Shown here one piece after another: positions 9,273-18,316 of a DNA stretch of 64,000 nt. The position numbers and the translations under genes were made by a program. This DNA is from Nodosilinea sp. WJT8-NPBG4. Lineage in GTDB: Bacteria; Cyanobacteriota; Cyanobacteriia; Phormidesmidales; Phormidesmidaceae. Within the stretch, counting starts at the first letter, position 1. The number at the start of each line of letters is the position of its first letter. Below the pieces are notes generated by a model. That model did not search any database. It saw only the letters and a list, made by a program, of their open reading frames with translations, and had not been told where the DNA came from. The stretch lies in NCBI GenBank assembly GCA_019359285.1, contig JAHHHQ010000044.1:116409-180408 (forward strand), in the 5' to 3' direction.

Positions 9273-11750
9273 TTATCCTACCAGAGCTGGCTCGCGCTGG
9301 GGGGTAACAATGGGGTTACCGGCCTCGTCAATGTCGAGATGGGCGCGATCGCCCTCCTCTAGAGTGCCAGACAGAATAGCCTCGGCCAGGGTGTCTTCTA
9401 CCAGACGAGCGATCGCCCGACGCATGGGGCGTGCCCCATAGCGCTGGTCGTAGCCCTCGCCTGCCAGCCGCGTCCGAAAGGCGTCGGACAGGGTGACCGC
9501 CATTTGGCGATCGGCAATGCGCTGGTTGACCTGATCGAGCATCAGATCGGCAATCTGGTTGACCTCGTCGCGGGTGAGCTGACGGAAGACGATAATCTCA
9601 TCGATCCGGTTCAGCATTTCCGGACGGAAGTACTGCTTCATCTCCTCATTGACCAGGTTGCGGATGTTGTTGTACTGGGTAGTGGCCGCGTCGGTGATAG
9701 CAAAGTCAAAGCCCAGACCAGCACCGCCCTTCTCAATCACTTGAGAGCCAATGTTTGAGGTCATGATGATTAAGGTGTTCTTGAAGCTCACCACCCGTCC
9801 TTTGGCGTCGGTCAGTCGCCCGTCGTCGAGCACCTGCAAGAGCACGTTAAAGACCTCGGGGTGAGCCTTCTCGATCTCGTCCATCAGGATGACGCTATAG
9901 GGCTGGCGACGCACCGCTTCGGTGAGCTGACCGCCTTCGTCATAGCCCACAAAGCCCGGAGGCGAACCAATCAGCTTCGACACCGTGTGGCTTTCCATGA
10001 ACTCCGACATATCGAGGCGAATCATCGCCTCTTCAGAGCCAAATAGCGCCACAGCTAAGGCCTTGGATAGCTCGGTTTTACCGACCCCAGTGGGGCCAGA
10101 AAACACCAGGCTAGCAATGGGACGATCGCCGCTGGCTAAGCCCGAGCGCGCCCGACGAATTGCTTTAGCGGCAGCAACCACGGCTTCGTTCTGGCCAATC
10201 ACCCGCTCGTGGAGCACATCTTCGAGGTGAAGCAGGCGCACGGCCTCGGTTTCGGTCATCCGGTTCACCGGAATGCCCGTCCAGGCGGCCACGATGTCGG
10301 CAATGTTGTCTTCATCGACATTGGGCAGGGCTGGTGAGCTATCGGTCACCGCCTCGCCGTACTCGGGAATGTCGGCCTGGAGCTGCTGAATTAGCGCCTG
10401 CCGCTGCTCCCGCAGGGTTTTGGCCTTGGGAAACTCTTGCAGCTGAATAGCTTCATCCAGCTCTTTGTTGACCTGGCGCAGCTGCTGCTTGAGTTCCTTA
10501 GAGGGATACTTGGGCATGAACCGCAGCTTTACCTGGGAACCTGCTTCATCGATCAGGTCGATGGCCTTGTCGGGCAGATGGCGATCGCTGATATAGCGAT
10601 CCGACAGCTTGGCAGCAGCCTCTAGCGCCGCATCAGTAAAGTTCACCTGGTGGAACTGCTCGTAACGGCTGCGCACCCCCTGGAGAATCTCAATGGTCTC
10701 GCTCACGGAGGGCGGGCTCACGGTGACGGGTTGAAAGCGTCGCTCTAGGGCAGCGTCGCGCTCAATATGTTTGCGGAACTCATCGATGGTGGTGGCCCCA
10801 ATGCACTGCATCTCGCCCCGCGCCAGGGCGGGCTTGAGCATGTTGGCAGCATCGAGCCCGCCTTCGAGGGAACCAGCTCCAATCAGAGTGTGGATTTCGT
10901 CGATCACCAGCACCACATCGGGGTCTTCGCGTACCTCCTGCACGAGCTGGGTGAGGCGCTCTTCAAAATCGCCCCGAAAGCGAGTGCCCGAGACCAGGGA
11001 GCCCATGTCGAGGCTGATGACGCGCTTATTAATCAGCGCTTCGGGCACGTCTTGGTTGACAATGCGCTGGGCCAGGCCCTCGGCGATCGCCGTTTTGCCA
11101 ACCCCTGGCTCGCCCACCAAAATGGGGTTGTTCTTGGTACGACGACCGAGAATTTGCACGACGCGCTCAATTTCCTTGGCGCGGCCCACCACGGGGTCGA
11201 TTTTACCGGCGGCGGCTCTGGCCGTCAGATCATGGCCAAACTCAGCGAGAATTTTGCCGGGCTTGCGGGAGCTGTCGCGATCGCTCTCGCGACGACTACC
11301 AGCAGGCGTAGCGGCTACTTCGCCAATATCTTGAATGATACGGGTGCGCACCTTGGCCGGGTCAACCCCAAGGTTGGTCAGTACCCGGTAGGCGACGCTC
11401 TCCGTATTTTGGCAAAGGCTGAGCAGCAGGTGCTCGGGCTCAATGTAGGGTGAGTCCATCTTGCGGGCCTCTTGAAAGGCCTGCTCAAACACCTGCTTAA
11501 CCTTGGGCGTGAAGGGAATTTCGGGCGGTACGCTGCCGCTGCCGCGGCCAATAATGGCCTCAACTTCGGCACGAGCATCGTTGATGTTGACGCCAAACTC
11601 GCCCAGCACTTTAGCCGATAGAGTCAATTCTTCTTTAATCAGGCCCAGCAGCAGTTGCTCGGTGCCGACAAAGTTGTGGCGCAGCCGACGGGCCTCTTCC
11701 TGGGCCTTCATGATGACGGCGATCGCGGTATTAGTGAAATGTTCAAACAT
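9273..11750 (-). CDS. clpC: ClpC-family AAA+ chaperone (divergent paralogue)
   Basis: Unfoldase subunit of a Clp protease. The 825-residue product has two N-terminal Clp-N repeats (about 1-145) and a first AAA+ module with Walker A GEPGVGKT at 213-220. A UVR-like middle helix pair follows ([21 protein letters not shown]), then a second AAA+ module with GPTGVGKT. The GLGF loop after [12 protein letters not shown], used to dock ClpP, is intact. I start at ATG 11750 ([10 protein letters not shown]), which matches the family; an upstream ATG at 11810 adds 20 unlikely residues. Several usually invariant stretches are altered: the linker after the N-domain, the [21 protein letters not shown] region, and the middle domain. 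It may therefore be a second ClpC rather than the essential one; that is inference from memory of the family. Confidence 0.88.
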   Translation of the reverse strand: MFEHFTNTAIAVIMKAQEEARRLRHNFVGTEQLLLGLIKEELTLSAKVLGEFGVNINDARAEVEAIIGRGSGSVPPEIPFTPKVKQVFEQAFQEARKMDSPYIEPEHLLLSLCQNTESVAYRVLTNLGVDPAKVRTRIIQDIGEVAATPAGSRRESDRDSSRKPGKILAEFGHDLTARAAAGKIDPVVGRAKEIERVVQILGRRTKNNPILVGEPGVGKTAIAEGLAQRIVNQDVPEALINKRVISLDMGSLVSGTRFRGDFEERLTQLVQEVREDPDVVLVIDEIHTLIGAGSLEGGLDAANMLKPALARGEMQCIGATTIDEFRKHIERDAALERRFQPVTVSPPSVSETIEILQGVRSRYEQFHQVNFTDAALEAAAKLSDRYISDRHLPDKAIDLIDEAGSQVKLRFMPKYPSKELKQQLRQVNKELDEAIQLQEFPKAKTLREQRQALIQQLQADIPEYGEAVTDSSPALPNVDEDNIADIVAAWTGIPVNRMTETEAVRLLHLEDVLHERVIGQNEAVVAAAKAIRRARSGLASGDRPIASLVFSGPTGVGKTELSKALAVALFGSEEAMIRLDMSEFMESHTVSKLIGSPPGFVGYDEGGQLTEAVRRQPYSVILMDEIEKAHPEVFNVLLQVLDDGRLTDAKGRVVSFKNTLIIMTSNIGSQVIEKGGAGLGFDFAITDAATTQYNNIRNLVNEEMKQYFRPEMLNRIDEIIVFRQLTRDEVNQIADLMLDQVNQRIADRQMAVTLSDAFRTRLAGEGYDQRYGARPMRRAIARLVEDTLAEAILSGTLEEGDRAHLDIDEAGNPIVTPQREPALVG

Positions 11751-12254
11751 GGCAGTTAAGTCAGTACCAATGGCGTGAGGAGTGACAGAGAGCCGAAATT
11801 GACTGAGCAAGAACGGGCTGCGACTGTGGCGATGTTGGGGCCATGGACCCCCAAAGCATGAATATATGGGCCTACTGGGTTAGTAATACTTTACGTAGAT
11901 GCACGCATACTCTGCAGTGAGGAGAACCGTCGGAAACGGGTCGGGTTTAGCGTTTGTCCGCTATCTCGGCTTTAAGAGTGCGATGAACCACCAGCAGCAA
12001 AAATCATAGACAATAGTTTTTCCTTAGAGATTATTTACATTACTTAATCTTATCTTATAGCCTAGGGCATGGTTCGGCAAATTGCTGGGGTCAACCAGCA
12101 AAATGACGCAACCGCTTTAAAAAAATCGCTCTATCATTGCAGAACTGTTGCAGAACAAACCTGTTAGCGGCTAAGCGTTCTAGCGATTTTCGATCCCAAT
12201 CCTAGATCTCGCTTTAGTATTAGTACATAAGAACTATATCTCCGTGAGCCGACC
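11751..12254. other. divergent intergenic region clpC / 12255 gene
   Basis: 504 bases without a recognisable gene. It must hold the promoter of clpC (minus) and of the gene at 12255 (plus). Visible structure: an A/T-rich tract at about 12000-12060, a 7-base-pair stem TTGCTGG/CCAGCAA at 12082-12101, and a direct repeat TTGCAGAAC at 12137-12145 and 12148-12156, spaced 11 bases centre to centre. The repeat spacing of one helical turn could be a tandem protein-binding site. No tRNA-like or known sRNA motif was recognised. Confidence 0.5.
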
Positions 12255-13031
12255 GTGACCGTTGCCATAGAACTTGCCAATGCAGAAGACCTTCGAACCG
12301 CGCTAGGGCGCTGGTTAGAAGACTATGGCCACAGCGTTTATCGGCAGGTACCCTGTCCCGAAGAGGGGGTCGTAGACCTGCTGACACCGGCCTACGCTAT
12401 CTATTGCCCCCCTACCCTCACGCCAGCCGACCTGTGGGCGACAGTTGACAAAATTCAGCTCCACCAGCCGCATTTCCCTGACCAGCGATCGGTAATTGCC
12501 GGGCTCACCCCCGAGGAAGACTGGGAGTCTGCCCAGGCCATCGCTGAGCAAATTCAGCCGAAGGGCATAGAGATTTGGTTTCTCGATCAGATGCCTCAGT
12601 TCGTGGATTACTACAGGCAGCTCAACGCCGAGCCGTTGCCCCAGCCTGCAGGGCGATTGACTCGGCGCACCCCCCTGGCTGGCTGCTTAATTTCACTAGG
12701 CATGGCGGTAATTTTGAGCGCTAGCTTTTGGTTGGCCTACCGCATCTTGGATCGCTACCAGCTTCGTACAGCTACCAGTAGCCGGGAAAACCGCCTGTGG
12801 GAACAGCTGCACAACTCCGTGGAAGTCTGGGATATGGATACGACCCTAAGCCATTTAGACCGTCTGAAAGACAGCCGCAGCCCCTGTGCTTCGCAGTTTG
12901 CCGAACGATTTGAAACTAGCCTGAAGCAGCAAGGGGCTGAAGGATTTAGAGACATCAACCCAATTAAGCGGGCCCTCAACCTTCAAGACGGCTGCCGCTT
13001 AGAGATTCGAGAATACGACTTTTCTCAATAG
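12255..13031 (+). CDS. single-pass membrane protein of unknown function
   Basis: I do not recognise this 258-residue protein. A cytosolic-looking N-terminal domain (residues 1-130, acidic, with Cys34 and Cys51) is followed by one hydrophobic segment at about 141-163. A 95-residue C-terminal domain with two cysteines comes last. It begins with GTG at 12255; no strong Shine-Dalgarno sequence is visible and an alternative start was not evident. It stands alone between the clpC promoter region and isiA and is read in the isi direction, but the 332-base gap to isiA argues against cotranscription. Codon use looks like that of its neighbours. Confidence 0.7.
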   Translation: MTVAIELANAEDLRTALGRWLEDYGHSVYRQVPCPEEGVVDLLTPAYAIYCPPTLTPADLWATVDKIQLHQPHFPDQRSVIAGLTPEEDWESAQAIAEQIQPKGIEIWFLDQMPQFVDYYRQLNAEPLPQPAGRLTRRTPLAGCLISLGMAVILSASFWLAYRILDRYQLRTATSSRENRLWEQLHNSVEVWDMDTTLSHLDRLKDSRSPCASQFAERFETSLKQQGAEGFRDINPIKRALNLQDGCRLEIREYDFSQ

Positions 13032-13270
13032 CTAGTCTCGATAGTGAGGGTAGGGAGCGATCGCCCTTGTCTTGTTCTTTGTGAACGGGATGGGGGCGAT
13101 CGCTTCAGCCAGCCTTGTTGAAACTATGAACCAATAGCTCCCGCCTTTCGGCCGTCACAGGCTGCTTAGGGGTTTGATGAGTCATTGGGATATTCTTACA
13201 CCGCTCTTCGCACCGCGCTTCAGGACATAGAACCCTACGTCTGCGCAACAAAACTTAATCTCTAGCTATT

Positions 13271-13289
13271 GAGAATGATTCCGATCTGT
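13271..13289 (+). promoter_or_regulatory. candidate Fur box of isiA
   Basis: The sequence gagaatgattccgatctgt matches the 19-base Fur consensus GATAATGATAATCATTATC at about 11 positions, best in the left half (GAnAATGAT). isiA is known to be repressed by FurA and induced by iron starvation. The site sits about 75-93 bases ahead of the isiA start. The match is partial, so this is a candidate only. Confidence 0.5.
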
Positions 13290-13300
13290 GGTCAAATCTC

Positions 13301-13325
13301 CTTATTGAGTTTTCTTCTCAATAAG
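13301..13325 (+). promoter_or_regulatory. inverted repeat in the isiA leader
   Basis: A perfect 9-base inverted repeat CTTATTGAG / CTCAATAAG (13301-13309 and 13317-13325) is separated by TTTTCTT. It lies 38 bases before the isiA start codon. It could be an operator or a leader hairpin; it is not followed by a T-run, so it is unlikely to be a terminator. Confidence 0.55.
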
Positions 13326-13363
13326 CGCGTACTGATTCTGACTTTAGTAAGGATTCATTAGCT

Positions 13364-14389
13364 ATGCAAACCTATGGCAATCCCGAAGTGAGCTATGACT
13401 GGTGGGCCGGTAATGCCCGCTTTGCAAACCTGTCGGGATTCTTTATTGCTGCCCATGTGGGCCAAGTAGCGCTCATTGCCTTATGGGCTGGGGCCTTCAC
13501 CCTATTTGAGCTGTCCTGGTTTGACCCGACTATGCCGATGGGTGAGCAGGGGCTAATTTTGCTGCCTCACCTAGCCACTCTAGGGTTGGGCGTTGGTGAT
13601 GGTGGTGACGTTATTGATGTTTATCCCTACTTTGTGGTGGGGGCAGTTCACCTAATTGCCTCCGCAGTGTTAGGGGCCGGGGCACTGTTTCACACCTTCA
13701 AAGCCCCCGCAAACTTAAAAGACGCCAAGGGGCAGGCCCGCAAGTTTCACTTCGAGTGGGATAACCCGGCTCAGCTGGGGCTGATTTTGGGCCACCACCT
13801 GCTGTTTCTGGGGGCCGGCGCGCTGCTGCTCGTGGCCAAAGCCACCACCTGGGGCGGTCTCTACGACGCCACGACTCAAACCGTGCGGCTGGTACAGCCG
13901 ACCCTCGACCCGCTAGTGATCTATGGCTATCAAACCCACTTTGCCAGCATAAACAATCTCGAGGATCTGGTGGGCGGCCACCTGTTTGTCGGGGTGCTGC
14001 TGATTGCTGGGGGCATCTGGCACATTCTGGTGCCGCCGCTGAAGTGGGCTAAGAACGTGCTGCTGTTTTCGGGTGAAGCAATTTTGTCCTACTCCCTGGG
14101 TGGCATTGCCCTGGCGGGATTTGGAGCGGCCTACTTCTGCGCGGTGAACACCCTGGCTTATCCGGTGGAGTTCTATGGCCCGCCCTTGGCCATCAAGCTC
14201 GGCGTCATGCCCTACTTCGTCGACACTGTGGTGCTACCGCTGAATGCCCACACCTCGCGCTGCTGGTTAGCCAATGCCCACTTTATTTTGGCGTTCTTCT
14301 TCTTGCAGGGCCATCTGTGGCATGCCCTGCGCGCCATTGGGTTCGACTTTCGCCGAGTAGAAAAGGCTCTGAGCGCCGTCGAATCGTAG
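13364..14389 (+). CDS. isiA: iron-stress chlorophyll-binding protein IsiA (CP43')
   Basis: Antenna protein that forms rings around trimeric photosystem I and stores or dissipates excitation when iron is scarce. The 341-residue length and the sequence match CP43'/IsiA closely. It begins [22 protein letters not shown], has six predicted transmembrane helices with many chlorophyll-ligating histidines (for example [12 protein letters not shown] and GGHLFVGVL), and ends [15 protein letters not shown]. It lacks the large lumenal loop of PsbC, as expected for IsiA. It is the first gene of the isi cluster; a Fur-like box and an inverted repeat precede it and a G/C-rich hairpin separates it from isiB. 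Confidence 0.97.
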   Translation: MQTYGNPEVSYDWWAGNARFANLSGFFIAAHVGQVALIALWAGAFTLFELSWFDPTMPMGEQGLILLPHLATLGLGVGDGGDVIDVYPYFVVGAVHLIASAVLGAGALFHTFKAPANLKDAKGQARKFHFEWDNPAQLGLILGHHLLFLGAGALLLVAKATTWGGLYDATTQTVRLVQPTLDPLVIYGYQTHFASINNLEDLVGGHLFVGVLLIAGGIWHILVPPLKWAKNVLLFSGEAILSYSLGGIALAGFGAAYFCAVNTLAYPVEFYGPPLAIKLGVMPYFVDTVVLPLNAHTSRCWLANAHFILAFFFLQGHLWHALRAIGFDFRRVEKALSAVES

Positions 14390-14413
14390 CGTTGGGTTAA
14401 CTTCTCCTCTCTT

Positions 14414-14450
14414 GGGGGGCACATAGGGCTCCAACATCCTGCCCCCCTTT
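14414..14450 (+). terminator. intercistronic hairpin between isiA and isiB
   Basis: An 8-base-pair G/C-rich stem GGGGGGCA / TGCCCCCC (14414-14421 and 14440-14447) closes an 18-base loop and is followed by TTTCCTC. It is a plausible partial terminator or RNA-stability element. In other cyanobacteria isiA produces an abundant monocistronic mRNA and a weaker isiAB mRNA, which such a hairpin would explain. Confidence 0.65.
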
Positions 14451-14491
14451 CCTCATGCCGCTACTCACGTTAAACCAGGACAATATTTTCC

Positions 14492-15004
14492 ATGACTAAA
14501 ATTGGCCTATTTTTTGGCACCCAAACCGGCAACATCGAGACCCTAGCGGAGGCAATTCAGACTGAGTTTGGGGGTGAAAGCGTGGTCACCCTGCATGACA
14601 TTGCCGACGCCAGCCCCGACGACTTTGCCGACTATAGCTGCATTGTCATCGGCTGCCCCACCTGGAATATTGGCGAACTGCAATCGGATTGGGAAGGCTT
14701 CTACGATGAACTCGAGGCCATTGATTTTAGTGGCAAGCAGGTGGCTTACTTCGGCGCTGGTGATCAGGTGGGCTATGCCGACAACTTTCAGGATGCCATG
14801 GGCATTTTGGCCGAGAAAATCACCGCGTTAGGGGCCGCTACCGTTGGCCATTGGCCTACTGATGGCTACGACTTCAACGAGTCTAAGGCCGTTCAAGATG
14901 GCAAATTTGTGGGTCTAGCTATCGATGAAGACAACCAGGCCGAGCTGACATGCGATCGCATCAAAACCTGGGTCACCCAACTAAAGTCAGCCTTTGGCGT
15001 TTAG
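14492..15004 (+). CDS. isiB: flavodoxin IsiB
   Basis: FMN-binding electron carrier that replaces ferredoxin under iron limitation, accepting electrons from photosystem I. The FMN phosphate-binding loop FFGTQTGNIET is at residues 7-17 and the isoalloxazine-flanking loops (GCPTWNIGELQSDW and FGAGDQVGYADNF) are present. At 170 residues it is a long-chain flavodoxin. It lies 102 bases after isiA and belongs to the same cluster. Confidence 0.97.
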   Translation: MTKIGLFFGTQTGNIETLAEAIQTEFGGESVVTLHDIADASPDDFADYSCIVIGCPTWNIGELQSDWEGFYDELEAIDFSGKQVAYFGAGDQVGYADNFQDAMGILAEKITALGAATVGHWPTDGYDFNESKAVQDGKFVGLAIDEDNQAELTCDRIKTWVTQLKSAFGV

Positions 15005-15090
15005 CTTTCCTTTGCGGCTGCAGGGCATTACTAGCCCAGAGCCAAAGTGCATTCCCTACTTAAAAATAACATCCAGAGATTGTGTATCCC

Positions 15091-15837
15091 ATGACTGTAC
15101 CCACCTGCCCCGATGCCCTGTGGCTCAACGTCAGTCGCAGTTTTGAGCGATTTGACCAAAAGCTGCTGGGCTGCCTAACTCGCCATGTTGAAGTTGCCCA
15201 CTGGGCCTACCGTCAAACCCCTGATGAGCCCAGTTCCCTCGATGTCGCTGTCACCCTATTGCACGACTACCTCAAAGGTCACAACCGACCGGTGCACCTG
15301 ATGGGCCATGGCCTAGGTGGGTTGGTGGGACTGCTCTACAGCCGTCAAAATCCCCATCGGGTCAAGTCGTTAACGCTGCTCTCGGTCGGCGTTAACCCGA
15401 TGGTCGATTGGCAAGCCCACTACTATGCTCAACTCGAACAACTGCCCTGCAAGCGGCGGCAGGTGCTAACTCAAATGGTCTATAGCCTATTTGGCCACCA
15501 ATCACAGCCTTTGTTACGAGGCTGGATCAACCTGTTAGAGCAGGATTTGCTGCACTCAGTATCGCCCCACTCGCTGCTGAAGCGGGTCAGCCTCTGCCCC
15601 GGCAGCGTAGCGGTGCCTCTGCTCGTCTGCGGTGGTGAAGCAGATGCTGTCGTTGACCCCACCCAAATTCAAGGATGGCAGCCCTGGCTCAAGGAGAGCG
15701 ATCGCACAGCTCTATTTCCAGGCCGCCACTTTTTTCATGCGCTGCATCCCCATCCTGTCGCTAGCCAGATTTTGAGTTTTTGGGGAACGAACGACAACCT
15801 GCTAGTCGCACCTCAGGGTGTCAGAACAGTTTCCTAG
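15091..15837 (+). CDS. alpha/beta-hydrolase-fold protein in the IsiC position
   Basis: About 248 residues with alpha/beta-hydrolase features: HLMGHGLGGLVGLLYSRQNPHRVKSLTLLSV in pieces, a late CGGEADAVVD acid loop and GRHFFHALHP. Proteins of this kind follow isiB in several isi operons (isiC). The nucleophile elbow reads GHGLG where active enzymes have GxSxG, so the catalytic serine is absent and ordinary hydrolase activity is unlikely. The start could be GTG 15082 or ATG 15091; I use the ATG. It follows isiB by 86 bases with no obvious terminator between and precedes the next small gene by 28 bases. Confidence 0.8.
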   Translation: MTVPTCPDALWLNVSRSFERFDQKLLGCLTRHVEVAHWAYRQTPDEPSSLDVAVTLLHDYLKGHNRPVHLMGHGLGGLVGLLYSRQNPHRVKSLTLLSVGVNPMVDWQAHYYAQLEQLPCKRRQVLTQMVYSLFGHQSQPLLRGWINLLEQDLLHSVSPHSLLKRVSLCPGSVAVPLLVCGGEADAVVDPTQIQGWQPWLKESDRTALFPGRHFFHALHPHPVASQILSFWGTNDNLLVAPQGVRTVS

Positions 15838-15865
15838 TCTCCGCCACTGCTTTTAGCGAGGTTCT

Positions 15866-16246
15866 ATGCTTTCTGTCGATATCTTGCTTGCGATCGTAGT
15901 GCCCCTCGGCATCTGGGCTATGGTGTTGGTCTTTGTACTGGCGATTTTGCTGGCCGTTAGCGATGGCATCCAACGGCTGCGGCGCTTGCACCAAGTACCT
16001 TGTTTCCGCTGCCAGTACTACACCAACAGCCCATACCTCAAATGCCCCGTACGTCCCCTTGACGCTGGTTCAGAGGCTGCCCTCTGTTGCGCCGACTATC
16101 AACCAGCGGACTTTATTAAACTGGCTTCTGCGTCAGCGAGGTGCATCCCTGGCCAATATTATGGCCCATACCCAGGCAGAGCCTGCCGCCATACAAGCCA
16201 TGCTAAACAACCTCACAGCTGCGAGATTTTTAATCCTTCACGATGA
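15866..16246 (+). CDS. small membrane protein with cysteine motif, tail possibly frameshifted
   Basis: The first 80 or so residues resemble a conserved cyanobacterial small protein. There is a hydrophobic N-terminal segment (about 5-30), then RLRRLHQVPCFRCQYYTNS and a cysteine/proline segment (YLKCPVRPL and ALCCADYQP). The remaining 45 residues look unlike any family tail. The overlapping +1 frame downstream (to 16331) looks coding instead. It lies 28 bases after the isiC-like gene and is probably in the same transcript. Function unknown; the four spaced cysteines suggest metal binding, as inference. Confidence 0.65.
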   Translation: MLSVDILLAIVVPLGIWAMVLVFVLAILLAVSDGIQRLRRLHQVPCFRCQYYTNSPYLKCPVRPLDAGSEAALCCADYQPADFIKLASASARCIPGQYYGPYPGRACRHTSHAKQPHSCEIFNPSR

Positions 16247-16331
16247 CGCTGACCCCGCCGTGTTCAAACCCAATCTGGTTTCACGCCAGCTTCGCACTAT
16301 GCCTGAAGAGCTGTGGGAGTCCGTTGAATAA
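16059..16331 (+). pseudogene. overlapping frame with winged-helix-like domain
   Basis: In the frame +1 to the preceding small protein, an open stretch ends at 16331 and encodes LLNWLLRQRGASLANIMAHT..., finishing RTMPEELWESVE. The alternation of a helix, a second helix after ASLANIM and a short strand (ARFLILHD) looks like a small winged-helix domain. The only start codons available are a TTG at 16059 or an ATG at 16161, inside the domain; neither has a good ribosome-binding site. Either a one-base indel split a longer protein, or this is a small overlapping gene. Confidence 0.45.
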
Positions 16332-16410
16332 GTCCAAGCCAGGGCAGTGCTCTAACTGACCTGCCGCCGTTGGCCCCTGCAAGAAGTCTGAGAAGAATGC
16401 GGCTTGAAGT

Positions 16411-18036
16411 TTAGCGATCGCGGCTGAGGGCAGGAGTGGCAGGAGCCTCAATGGTCTCGGCTTCAAACACTGCGGGCACGCCGTCGTTGAGTACCGTGAG
16501 CACCTGGGGCGGAGTGGCATCGGGAGGATAGACTAAATCAACCTCGAGGTCTTGGCGGGCTTCGGCGGGAATATTCAGCTTTAGCAGAGCTTCAGCCTCC
16601 TGCCCCCGACGCTGGACTAGGTGAACGTAGTGAGTGCGCTCTAGCCCCATCTGATTTCTAAACTTGAGCCGCACAGTACCCCGAAAGAACACTCGGTCTT
16701 CGGGGGGACGACGAAAGCGCAGTCCTTGGACCAGTTCCTCGTCGCGCATAGGGGTTTGAAACTTAAGGGTAATGGCTTGCTCGACGCCCCGATCGTTGTA
16801 GAACGGCAGCTTGAGGCTGTAGCGCACACCGTAGTTGCCGTGGGCACGGTAAGCAGTATCGGGGTAACGAGCCACCATGGGAGCGCTCTGAATTTGCCCG
16901 GTGCCAAAGGTGTTGCGATCGACAGAGCTAATTACGTAGGAGAAGGCATTGCCCGGGGCCGGAATCGTCAACACGTCGGTGTCGGGGGAGTCGGTGAGAG
17001 TAGCTTTCCAGCTAGCACCTTTGGCAACCCCGGCCACTCGACCGTAGTAAAACCGTCCAAACCGATAGGTTGAGGGGTCAGAGGGAGGAATATCGCGGGG
17101 GCCAGCGAGGTTGCCCTGCTTCAGCACCTGAAGCCAATCTTGCAGGGTGGGCACACGCTCGTTGCCGTTGGGCATCACATCGGCATATCGAGCCAGGCTG
17201 GCCACGTGCACAGGGCCGCTGCTGGAGAGATACATCATCGACGTGCGACCATTGCTGGGAATGGGGCGCGGGGCTAGGGGACGCGGCAGTGCAGCGGTGT
17301 CGCCGCCGGTTTCAGGGTTAATTTGGGCATCGGCGGCGGTCAGGGTAATAGGACGTATGGGCGGCTTGGGAATGACGCCTCCCTGGGGATAGCTGCCGTT
17401 GACCGGTACGGTGAGTGATCGCAGCGGGATGGGGGTGTTCATCAGCAGTTGCACATGGCCAGGTGGCAACGTAATGCGATCGGGCCAATGGGACTGGTTG
17501 TCCCCGCGCAAAATTTCGGTGGTGGTGCGGCTGCCGGGGCCAGCATAGACACTGCCGTTCGAGCTGAGTCGAGCATCGGGCAGATTGATGAAGGGGGCCT
17601 CTTGGCTGAGGTAGCTGACTCCCTGGTGAATGGTGATATCGATCGGTTCGTCGCCGGGGTTGTACACCACAACGCCCATGAATAGGGTGCGGCGATCGTC
17701 AGCATTCACCCCCCGGGCGATGTGGTGGGCAAAGAGATCGAAGCGGCCGTTAAAGGCGTAGTTGAGATGCGCATCGGGGGATGCCATGCCGTCCTTGGGA
17801 AAGGTGGACAGCAGAATGCCGTTCTGCTGCACGACTTCGGGGCTGTTGCTGTTAAACACAGGGGTTTCATCCAGACCGCCGGGGAGGGGGCGCACTTCCT
17901 GGTAACGAATGACCTCGGCGTAGCTGCCATCGCGCGGAATGACAACGGTTTTAGCCTCGGGGGCTGGGGTAGTTTCACCCGGCGGTAGTTGAGCAAACAG
18001 CGGGGAAAGAGTGAAAGCGACTAACGCACTCAGCAT
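16411..18036 (-). CDS. DUF3370 secreted protein
   Basis: A 541-residue protein of the cyanobacterial DUF3370 family, recognised by PGGLDETPVFNSNSPEVVQ, ILLSTFPKDGM and RFDLFAHHIARG. I start at ATG 18036 (MLSALVAFTLSPLFAQ), which gives a short signal peptide; an in-frame ATG at 18123 would add 29 residues ahead of it. The domain covers most of the mature protein. Function is unknown, probably periplasmic or extracellular. It lies 280 bases downstream of the metalloprotease on the same strand. Confidence 0.85.
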   Translation of the reverse strand: MLSALVAFTLSPLFAQLPPGETTPAPEAKTVVIPRDGSYAEVIRYQEVRPLPGGLDETPVFNSNSPEVVQQNGILLSTFPKDGMASPDAHLNYAFNGRFDLFAHHIARGVNADDRRTLFMGVVVYNPGDEPIDITIHQGVSYLSQEAPFINLPDARLSSNGSVYAGPGSRTTTEILRGDNQSHWPDRITLPPGHVQLLMNTPIPLRSLTVPVNGSYPQGGVIPKPPIRPITLTAADAQINPETGGDTAALPRPLAPRPIPSNGRTSMMYLSSSGPVHVASLARYADVMPNGNERVPTLQDWLQVLKQGNLAGPRDIPPSDPSTYRFGRFYYGRVAGVAKGASWKATLTDSPDTDVLTIPAPGNAFSYVISSVDRNTFGTGQIQSAPMVARYPDTAYRAHGNYGVRYSLKLPFYNDRGVEQAITLKFQTPMRDEELVQGLRFRRPPEDRVFFRGTVRLKFRNQMGLERTHYVHLVQRRGQEAEALLKLNIPAEARQDLEVDLVYPPDATPPQVLTVLNDGVPAVFEAETIEAPATPALSRDR

Positions 18037-18316
18037 GGATAACCCGTGGAACGACCAAAATACTAGTGAATTCAGTGTGCCCAGGTAAAACAAGCCTGAA
18101 GCAGTAGACGGCGACCCTGGCAATGGTCAACATTGGTTGGGGTGGAGGGCGGTGTAACCAGTGCTGAAGTTGCCGAAATCCTAGGTAAACAACAACAAGA
18201 CTACAAGCAACGGTGACCGTGACTAGATTGACCCGATCCACAATAGCACCTTGGGGGACGGGGTACTCAGACCTGTTTTCGGGAAAATCATTGAATCTTT
18301 ATAGATTGGATCTGGC

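Larger units (their letters stand above)
13032..13363. other. isiA upstream region
   Basis: 332 bases without a gene. The left part carries two HIP1 octamers (gagcgatcgccc and gggcgatcgctt). The right part carries the isiA regulatory signals listed separately: a Fur-box-like sequence at 13271-13289 and an inverted repeat at 13301-13325. AAGGA at 13349-13353, 11 bases before the isiA ATG, is a plausible ribosome-binding site. Confidence 0.55.

Noticed and set aside
10767..11453. 228-residue open frame on the plus strand
   Set aside because: Antisense shadow of clpC with no recognisable domain or ribosome-binding site.
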